Shown here: in pieces, positions 55,550 to 64,000 of the stretch | Position numbering within the stretch: position 1 is the first letter of the stretch | Layout: every line of letters begins with the position of its first letter | Assembly (NCBI GenBank): GCA_032718475.1 | Contig: JAUCBJ010001166.1 | Location: forward strand, 86,254-150,253 | DNA: 64,000 nucleotides | From: Nemertoderma westbladi | Taxonomy: Eukaryota; Xenacoelomorpha; Nemertodermatida; Nemertodermatidae | Direction of reading: 5' to 3' | Translations under genes and position numbers: made by a program | Notes under the pieces: model-generated | What the model was told of the DNA's origin: nothing | Database searches by the model: none | Seen by the model: the letters and a program-made list of their open reading frames with translations, nothing else

Positions 55550-56162
55550 GGCATGCTGCATTGCAGCTGCATTATATATATATTACATATATGATATTAA
55601 GAATGCTGTGCCGGCTTGTCGACAAAATTCCGCCGCCACAACTCCCTAGCACCCATTACATTTGCTACATCATCCACATCTTCAAGGCCAGTGTCTTATA
55701 AAATGCGTCTCAAGAAAGCCATGGGCTATGGCCACAGGCCATGGGCTAAAGCCGTGGCCACCATGCTTTTCACTCCATGAGTCCGCCAAAGCACAAGATT
55801 ATGCACTGGCTGGTCCTCAAGGCGAAATCAATGTCTTTCGAAGCGGAGACGACTTTGTTCTAGAGTCAAGCTTGGGGGGGGGGGGGGGGCAATGCGACAC
55901 CTCCAATGTTATATATGGTCTGGATGGACATGTGTGCATTTTACTTGACCCATTGAACCCGGCGTAGCATTCTTGTGAATGAGCCATCCAGAGATTTGGT
56001 GTCCTCAGCAGTTAGTTAGAGCCCAACATGGACTCCCATAGAGAGTACGTACTGCTGCTCTATATAATCGGACCTTAAGTTTCCGATTAATTTTATGTGA
56101 CTTATTCCAAATCCTGGAAAGCCCATTCAAGGCTGCCCATGCCTTTCCCTTACGTATTCGAA
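55550..56162 (-). pseudogene. LINE 3'-terminal fragment, copy C
   Basis: Minus-strand copy of the same LINE end as at 9240-9816. It shows the 5' breakpoint TTCGAATACGTAAGG at 56162, then CTTTCCAGGATTTGGAA, and the 3' end GCAGCTGCAATGCAGCATGC. It is more degenerate than copies A and B. It contains an internal tandem insertion around 55720-55765 built from CCATGGGCTATGGCCACAGG and a G run at 55875-55888. No intact frame. Confidence 0.85.
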
Positions 56163-56169
56163 TTATGAT

Positions 56170-57590
56170 AGGAATTTATTCAAAAATTCCCGATAACTAA
56201 GTATTAATTGTGTGAAAATGTCCCGCTCCCAACTAATGAAGAAATGTTTCCATTAATTAATTACGTTAACCATATTAGCACTAATGAGCACTGGGTTATT
56301 TAAACCATTTTAGCAACATACCACCCCCCCCCCCCCCCCACCCCACTGTATTTTAGTAATCGTCCAACGAATTCCTACCAAATTTTGGACTGCAGGTGAA
56401 AAAATTACACTTCCTAACCTACAAAAAGAAAATTTGATAAGTCCCAGTGTTAAATTTAATTATTTTGTTATTTTAAAAACGAATAGTTGGCTTTATTGTT
56501 TAGCTCTAGTAGGTTTTTCAAGACGCTGAATCGAATTCGTTAAGCGGTACGCTATTTTTCGGGCATCTAAGAAGATCTTTGATTTTTCAAAATATGAGAT
56601 TCGTAAAATACCTAAAATACGTAAAATACTAATGTTTTGATTCCAGTGCATTTTATAGGTGTTCTGGGGTCGCTGAATCAATGTAAGATTACTCTAAAAA
56701 GCAGAATACATAGACGTACCTCATTTTTAGCACACTAATATTAGGGCGCGGAACCTCAAATGTCGAAAATTAATAAAATATGCCCAAACTTTTTATTACA
56801 ATATGATAAATAACCTTGTCTTCAGGTTTCTATATTACTTTCAATCAATTGTGTCCCAAAAGCCTAAACTAAAATCACAAATCTGAAGTTTGTCAGTCTT
56901 TCTGTCAGTTAATTTTAATTTAATTTTCTGACATAAATCTAGTCTGTCGGTCTGTCGGTCTTTCTGTCAGTCAGTCTGTCAAAACTTAAAAAATAATACA
57001 AACTACTGTAACTAACATTCTCTCTATGGGTGTTTTTATAGGTGTATATTGATAAAGGACCGACAGACAGACAGACAGACCAGATTTATGTAAAAGTGAA
57101 AACTGACATCAGAAATGAAATCACCGACCTTTAGAGGGAGAATGTTAGTTAGTTTGTATTCTTATAAAACCTATAGAGTTAAATACAAACCCATGACGCA
57201 TACGCCTGCGTCATAGCCCATATAGTGGTGACGCATACGCCTGCTTCATAGCCCATATAGTGGTGACGCATACGCCTGCTTCATAGCCCATATAGTGGTG
57301 ACGCATACGCCTGCGTCATAGGTGCGAAAGGGTTAACAAAGATTCAGAATAAACCATAAGAAATTGCATTGAACGATTTCAAGTGAGCCACGCCCAAGTT
57401 TTTTGTGCACACAAATGAGGTATCACTAGGTGCTTTGATTTTTAGAGTAATCTCATTCGAATCAGCGACCCAGAAAACCTATACAATGATTTGAAATCAA
57501 AACTTGGGCGTATTTTCAGAATCTTGAATATTTCAAGATTTGAATTTGACGTAGGACTACTGTACGCTTATATACTTGTATTGAGCAGTA
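56170..57590. other. Repetitive non-coding DNA with an inverted duplication
   Basis: No gene recognised. A C-run lies near 56323. Between 56935-57025 and 57065-57175 is an imperfect inverted duplication: ACATAAATCTAGTCTGTC and AATACAAACTACTG on one arm, and the reverse complements of ACATAAATCTGGTCTGTC and AATACAAACTAACTAAC on the other. Phrases such as AATCAGCGACCCAGAAAACC near 57470 recall the interior of the TTAA element at 36770. Confidence 0.55.
57195..57323 (+). repeat. 35-bp tandem repeat, four units
   Basis: Units start GACGCATACGCCTGCGTCAT and end CCCATATAGTGGT. The first and last units contain a perfect GACGCA/TGCGTC hairpin, lost in the middle units by one substitution. Confidence 0.93.
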
Positions 57591-57591
57591 T

Positions 57592-60285
57592 GTGTACTCG
57601 GACGCGGGTACCTTTAACTGTAAAATAGGTAATTCAGATCACCACGCAACATTTATCATTTTACAAACATTTAGCTGTATTTTCAATGAACCTAAACCAC
57701 GCCCCACTTTCGACTATTCAAAACTTGACGAATCTTCTTTCCTTCGTGACATTAATAAACCCTCCAACTGGTCCTACACCGATGAATCAATATCCATAAC
57801 CTCAAAGTTCGACTGTTTTTACGATAATCTCACCAACATTTGCTCCTCTCATATCCCTTCAAAATCATATACACACAAATCTCGGCCCCTCAAAGCATGG
57901 ATCACTGAAAGTCTACTCAAATCAATCAGAACTAAAGACAAATTATACAGGAACTATTTAAGAAACCGAACTGAAACCAACCGTAAATGTTTTACCGACT
58001 ATCGTAATCATCTCACAAAAACCTTAAAAATTGCCGAAAAAAAATATTATTCGCAACAATTTGATAACAACATTACAAATTCCCGCAAAACTTGGTCGAT
58101 AATTAATACTGTACTCCACAAAACAACTTCTAAATCATCACCCAAAAAACTTATTATAATAACGAATACCTCCGCACAAATTGTATCAGACCCAACTCAA
58201 ATTACAGAAATATTTAACGAACACTTTTCAACCATTGGAACTAAACTCCAAAGTACCTTACCGACTTGCACACCCCGATCCCCCCGACGCCATATATCAA
58301 ATACTAGAGTGAACTCTTTTACATTAACAGAAACATCTCCAATAGAATTACAATACCGAATCCTCAACCTCAAATTAAACTGCAGTTCTAACGATCCGTT
58401 CCCCACCAAACTACTCCGACTTGCTGCTAAACCACTTTCCCAACACCTGTGCTACTTATTCAACCTTTCAATAAAGTACGGCTTTTTTCCCGATTCATTA
58501 AAAATTGCTAAAGTTATACCACTATTCAAATCAGACGATCCTACAGACCCGAATAATTACCGTCCTATATCATTACTACCAGTACTAAGCAAAATTCTAG
58601 AACAATTAATTAATGAACAACTACAATCCTACTTAAACAAATACTCCATAATTACAGAATCCCAATACGGCTTTAGACCAAAAACAACCACCTCTCACGC
58701 ACTACTCTCTATAACGGAAAAAATTAACTCTATGTTTGATTGCCATCATTCAACATGCGCCTTATACATTGACCTTAAAAAGGCCTTTGATACCATAGAC
58801 CACAAAATCCTTATTAATAAGCTTGAGACCTATGGTATCAGAGGCCTACCCCTTCAACTTATTTCTAGTTTCCTCTCTAATCGCAAACAATTTGTCTCCA
58901 TCGACGGCATTAATTCAACTTTATTACCTCTCATTTGTGGTGTCCCCCAGGGATCGGTCCTCTCTCCCATACTATTTCTCATTTTTATTAATGACTTACC
59001 CAAAGCAACAAACTTACTTAGTACACTTTTCGCTGACGACACAACTCTACTCAACTCACATCGTGATATCCACTCATTAATATCTAGTACAAACAGTGAA
59101 TTAACTAAAATCTACGACTGGTTACGTGACAATAAACTATTACTAAACCTGAAGAAAACTGAGTACACCATATTTACTAACCTTCCTATTCCTACTACCA
59201 CCAACAACAGATTACAACTAAAAATTAACAACACCGATATCAAACAGACAGACAACACAAAATTACTTGGCATTTGGATAGATTCAAAACTAAAGTGGAA
59301 AACACATATAAATCAGGTACTCAAAAAAATTTCTAAATCCAGCGGTATTTTCTATAAACTTAGGCACATATTTCCTCTACATATACTCAGAACCCTCTAC
59401 TTTTCACTGATCCATCCCTACGTTAATTATGGGATCCTGGTATGGGGTAGCACCCATTCCACAACACTGAAACCACTACGTACAAAAATCAATAAACTTT
59501 TACGCTGTATTACATTTTCACACTACAGATCGTCATCAATTCCCATTTACAAACAATTAAATATTTTACCACTTAACAAACTCTATGAACTATCAGTTTG
59601 CACCTTCATGTACGATATTTATTCGAAAACCATAAGCCCAAATTCCACCCTCGGTAAACTATTCCAAAAACGTTCTTCAGTCCACAACTACCCTACCCGC
59701 AGCGCCTCCCATGGCAACTTCTCAATACCACTATGTCACCTAACTTCCTCACAGAGATCAGTGAGTTTTCGAGGACCCTCGATCTGGAATTCTGTGCCAC
59801 TAGAGATACGCAATAAAAAATCAAAATCGTCTTTTACGTCAAACTTAAAAAACCACTTATTTTCAGAGCTATAACATTTACCGTTAATTTTAATTTTAAT
59901 ATTCAATCATACAAAAATAAAGGTAATAATCCCAATAAAAATTGAAACAGAATTAAAATATATGCGAACCACAATATAGTTAAACTATTTGATTTACGTT
60001 ACACAATACATACGTGTATGTGTTCGGTAATATATGCCTACATTCGAAATTTCAAAAGGACCAGGCACCCCCCCCCCCCCCCCCCCCCCCCTGTTGGTTC
60101 TGGCCACCACAGCAAGACGGCACTAGCCTGGCTATTAGTCTTCTGTGGTGGTCGTCTCACACTATAAATTTTTTTTCTTTTTTTTTTTTAAATATTGGTT
60201 AAATTTTATTGTTTAATGTTGTTAATATGTATTTAATATGTAACCAGCAGAAAGAAATAAATATCAAGTATCAAGTATCAAGTAC
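57592..60285 (+). mobile_element. 5'-truncated LINE (jockey/CR1-like) with open RT frame
   Basis: A 760-codon frame (57592-59874) covers the end of the endonuclease (GNSDHHATF), the linker and a full reverse transcriptase: NCSSNDPFPTKLL, DPNNYRPISLLP, SQYGFRPKTTTSHALL, YIDLKKAFDTIDHKIL, GVPQGSVLSPILF and the catalytic LFADDTTLL. The C-terminal region follows (LLGIWIDSKLKWKTHI, HPYVNYGILVWGS) and then a tail with FRGPSIWNSVPLEIR. All RT catalytic residues are present, so this is a recent insertion, but the endonuclease is mostly missing and it cannot be autonomous. The 3' UTR holds a C24 run at 60068-60091 and a T-rich stretch, and ends in short repeats of ATCAAGT at 60262-60285, the microsatellite-like tail of CR1-related LINEs. 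The reported start is only where the frame opens. Confidence 0.9.
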
Positions 60286-61240
60286 CTGTATCTCAGCTGT
60301 TTCTCAACGAAATTCAGATATTGTTACATATTTTGGATCCTTGCAACGCAAGCTTTCTAATGATATGAAAAAATTACGACTAATGTGAAGAATGGCCACG
60401 ATACGGAGGGTGCGATTTCGCAAAAGACACTTTTTTAAAACGCTTATAAAAAAAATGTAAAGGCAAAATCGAAAATTCCGGCTTCATGGGGTCAACCACG
60501 GTGAGTGGAACTAGTTGTGTTTCAAATTTCAAGCAATATGATAAAGATTTGTAGAAAAATCTGGGGGGGGGGGGTCCGTGTCATCAGAAAATGACACTAT
60601 ATTGCGGGACATGGTGTATATATATATATTCTATCTATATACTGTAATTATATATATATATATATATTATTAATATATTATTATTGAGAAAAAATATTTT
60701 TAAATTAAATAGCTAACATTATTGAGTTTAAACACGTTTTATAACGATTCCATGCGTTTTAAATAGAATCCAGATTTTTTTCTACAAAATGTTCTAGAAC
60801 AAAAAATATTTGTTCTAGAACATGATTTTTCTTAAAAATGAATAGCTAACATGCTCTGGAACATTTTCTATACAAATAGTAATAAGAACTAGCCACTACA
60901 ATACGAGTCAGGTCATGTCCCCAGATCCTGCTACCACTATGGCAGTAACGTGGTACTACTGTAGCTGTAGCTGTCAGCCCAGTAGGGCAGGCCCAATAAG
61001 CAGAGCCTATTCATTATTTAGTTTATCAAGAGTGGGTTGGTTTAGCCCCGTCAACTAAATAAGTCATTGAGGGCTATAGCGCCTAGGGCACCATTATTGA
61101 AGGCAAAGGCTTGGTACGCATCTGCATTAGAGATGATACACTATACTGGATGATCCTCTACCAGTGTTAGGTAACCTAACCCAGGATGCACACTTGGTTC
61201 AGGGTGTAACAAATGGACCCCTACAGTCGGCAGCAGGGCT
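60286..61240. other. Intergenic
   Basis: No gene recognised. The content is a G run at 60565-60573, TA-rich runs near 60620-60680 and a strong palindrome at 60789-60823. Confidence 0.5.
60789..60823. repeat. Perfect 15-bp inverted repeat (5-nt loop)
   Basis: ATGTTCTAGAACAAA and TTTGTTCTAGAACAT flank AAATA. Each arm itself contains the palindrome GTTCTAGAAC, and a third related word, CTCTGGAACATTTTC, follows at 60855. Confidence 0.88.
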
Positions 61241-61254
61241 GTAGGCCATGGATA

Positions 61255-64000
61255 GGCGGAAGGTAATCAACCAACGGCTAGACATGCTGACAAGGTCGGC
61301 GGAAGGTAATCAACCAACGGCAACCTACTGCGAAGACGCTTGTAGGAGTTGCGACCACAAGCGGTTTACTCCCGCAACTGAAAGATATGAGTATGAGAAC
61401 CCTCCAGGAGAAATACCGGCTCGGCCGTCGCCCGGGTCAACAAGGACCGCGTCCCTCAGTGGTACACCAGGCTGGAGTCGATAAATTGGCTACTGGAACA
61501 GAAGACAGAGAAGAAAGAAGACCCAACCTGTTGAAATGTAAAAAGACAATAAAGATTGCTACAATGAACGCACGCACGCTGAAAGCACACACCAAACAGG
61601 GTGACATGGTCGCTCTAGCAATGGAATATAACATCGACATCATCTGCATGCAAGAACATCGGATTTGTCATGAAGACTCTGCCATGAAGTACAATGACAT
61701 TGGAAATGGATGGACGTTAGTAACAAGCTCAGCAGTAAGAAACTCGGCCAATGCATCAATTGGTGGAGTAGGAATTCTGCTAAGCCCATTTGCACTTAAG
61801 ACCCTAAACAACATCGAATTTATAAATTCCCGGGTTATGATCGCAGCATTTGATAGGAATCCCAAGACAACAGTTATATGTTACTACAGTCCAACCAATG
61901 CCTCAGAGCCAGAACAAGCAGTCAAGTTTTATGAAGAACTGACTGGACTTATAAAGGACATTCCGAAACACAATGTTAAAGTCATTGCTGGTGACCTGAA
62001 TGCGCAAATTGGCCCAGAATCCATCAAGGGTTACACCTATAACACCAGTTCTAACAGAAATGGGTACTTACTTTTAGACCTAATGGAAGAATGTGAATTG
62101 ATACCAACAAACAACACATTCGAAAAGAGTAAGGGGAAGCTATGGACCTTTCAATACCCTAATGGAACCAAAGCACAACTGGATTACATCCTTATAAACA
62201 AAAAGTGGCGAAACAGCATGATCAACTGTGAGGCATACAGCTCGTTCAACCTAATTGGTTCGGACCACAGAATTGTGACTGCAGAGATCAGACTCAGTTT
62301 GAGAGCCAGCAAACCCAGGACAAGCAAGCAAATCAACTATGACTGGGAGAAACTCAGAACTGACAATGCTGTAAAGGATGCTTACACAGTAGAAGTTCAA
62401 AACCGCTTTGAAGCACTTCAGTCAATGGATGAAGACCAATCCACCGATTCAATATACCAGAATATAATAACAGCCCACAAGGAATCAGCTAAGAGGCATA
62501 TCCCCCAGAAACCCAAACGAAAACAGTATGTGCCATGGCAAAACTCTGAGGTTACTTGTAAGATAGAAGATCTTAAGATAGCCTACAAAGTTAAAACTAA
62601 CTAACAACCGAACAACTAACAACTAACAACCGAAAACATTAACAAGGTTGAGAAAGCTAAGGACGATCTTAAATTGGCCTACAACATCAGCCAGGAAAAG
62701 TACATAAAGGATAAAACTGAAGCAATAACAACTGCTCACATACAGCAACAATAAAGACTTACCTGGCAAACTGTAAATGAGGTAACTGGTCGGAAAAGTT
62801 GTGCAAAGGGGCGCCTCAAAGCCGTTAGTCCTGAAGAACGTGTTGGGAAGTGGAAAAATCACTTCAGCAACTTGCTTGGGCAGCCACCAAACATCGATGT
62901 CAGCCCTACAAGGAAAATATATGACAAGACACTAACTATAGAAACAGGGGACTTCACACCTGCCGAACTAAATTAAAAGCATGTCCAATAATAAAGCGAG
63001 TGGATTAGATGAAATCCCAGCGGAGGTATGGAAAACCGTAGTGCTAAACAGACCATTATTGAATGTTTGCAACCGGATGTTAAAAGAGGAAAAGCCAATA
63101 ACAATTTGGACTAAAGGTCAACTAAAGCCTCTCCCCAAGAAAGGAGACCTCGGCATACCAACAGACTATCGTGGGATCTGTCTGCTTGTGGTGGCTGCCA
63201 AAATATACAATAAAATGATTCTATATAGGATTAGGCCTGACATAGAGAAACTACTGCGTAAGAGCCAAAATGGATTTCGACCAAGTAGATCAACAATAGC
63301 TCAGATACTTGCACTACGGAGACTGATTGAAGGAATTAAGTCAAAGAATCTCCCCGCAGTCATGACTTTTGTGTACTTCAAGAAGGCATTCGACTCCATC
63401 CATAGAGGTAAAATGCTTGAAATTCTAAGAGCTTATGGAATACCAGAAGTAATTGTTGCTGGCATTGGATTGTTATATTGTGACACAGAAGCGCAGGTAC
63501 TCTCACCAGATGGTGAAACTGAGTTTTTCTCAATCCTGGCTGGCGTACTGCAATGTGACACATTAGCACCATTACTATTTGTAATTGTGCTGGATCATTG
63601 CTGGAGCAATGAGGACGGCCACAAAGGGTGAAGATCTGGGTTTCACACTTCAAGAACGCAGAAGTAGTAGATATCCGGCAACTACAGTCACAGACACCGA
63701 CTTTGCGGATGACATCGCCCTGCTCTCTAATACGCTAGCAGATGCACAGCTTCTACTAAATAAAGTGGAGAGGGCTGCTAAGGAGGTTGGATTGCATATA
63801 AATGCTACCAAGGCCGAATTCATGACCTTTAATGTTGATGGAAACTTGACAACCATTGATAATAATCAACTAAGGAAGGTCGATGACTTCCAGTACCTTG
63901 GATCATGGATAGAGAGTAGCAAAAAGGACATAGAAGTTAGGAAAGCAAAGGCTTGAGTAGCTCTATCAAAAATGGATACCATCTCGAAATCAGATCTCTC
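61255..64000 (+). mobile_element. LINE with endonuclease and RT, 3' end beyond window
   Basis: Plus-strand non-LTR retrotransposon. The endonuclease frame (61387-62604) contains KIATMNARTLK, MQEHR, CYYSPTNASEPE, VIAGDLNAQIG, QLDYILINKKW and SDHRIV, all expected catalytic positions. The linker at 62605-62980 is interrupted by stops. The RT is in two frames: 62981-63631 (KASGLDEIPAEVWK, DYRGICLL, QNGFRPSRSTIAQ, YFKKAFDSIHR, and GVLQCDTLAP, where Gly is usual instead of Cys) and 63585-63956 (DFADDIALLSNT, then DDFQYLGSWIESS). A TGA where Trp is expected ends the frame at 63956. The copy is therefore inactive. A direct 22-bp duplication (GCGGAAGGTAATCAACCAAC plus two bases) occurs at about 61256 and 61300 near its 5' part. 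The clade resembles RTE/CR1-type LINEs, which I cannot settle by eye. Confidence 0.86.

Noticed and set aside
1-64000. tRNA, rRNA or spliceosomal RNA genes
   Set aside because: No paired A and B boxes of a functional tRNA and no recognisable rRNA or snRNA sequence seen on either strand by eye; only a degenerate tRNA-like SINE head.

Overview
This window looks like a piece of an AT-rich, repeat-laden metazoan nuclear genome, probably a marine invertebrate. The evidence is two broken-up host genes of animal type with introns (ribosomal protein L8 and a DEG/ENaC channel) and a set of transposable elements typical of animals: Ty3/gypsy, BEL/Pao, Penelope-like, several LINE families, piggyBac, PIF/Harbinger and a tRNA-derived SINE. 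Frequent TAGGCCTA and ACCGGT words and long G or C homopolymers add to this picture, but I do not assign a species. Nothing suggests a bacterial, plasmid or phage origin, so operons, ribosome binding sites and CRISPR arrays do not apply.

Layout. 1-9.2 kb: a mosaic of Penelope-like element (PLE) copies in both orientations. A complete Ty3/gypsy element (407-5448, minus strand) with 173-bp LTRs and a 5-bp target duplication sits at the junction of two head-to-tail PLE copies. 9.2-9.8 kb: short LINE 3' end. 9.87-11.9 kb: an open three-exon piggyBac-type transposase gene. 12-17.7 kb: PLE 5' fragments, A+T-rich repeats, no genes. 18.6-20.9 kb: two exons of a DEG/ENaC channel (minus strand) with a LINE inserted in the intron. 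21-28 kb: intergenic, with a SINE, a TATG microsatellite and hairpins. 28.4-33 kb: three LINE remnants, one carrying an 18-bp minisatellite between ORF1 and the endonuclease. 34-35.2 kb: broken Harbinger transposase. 35.67-37.23 kb: non-autonomous piggyBac-like element with TTAA duplications. 37.8-38.7 kb: 37-copy 26-bp minisatellite abutting a Cys-rich C-terminal domain ORF. 40.1-42.0 kb: an unrecognised zinc-knuckle ORF cluster. 43.9-47.4 kb: a very long, intact BEL/Pao Gag-protease ORF without reverse transcriptase. 47.4-52.6 kb: tandem repeats and an ACCGGT-rich minisatellite. 52.6-54.1 kb: RPL8 exons 2 and 1. 54.7-57.3 kb: minisatellites and a LINE fragment. 57.6-60.3 kb: a 5'-truncated LINE with an open RT frame. 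61.2-64 kb: a second LINE with apurinic-type endonuclease and RT, running off the window.

Most coding capacity belongs to decayed mobile elements, and the host genes are incomplete. The most notable items are the orphan 40-42 kb ORF cluster, the lone BEL-like Gag-protease ORF, the piggyBac gene together with a TTAA-flanked non-autonomous element in the same window, and the layered PLE/gypsy insertion history.
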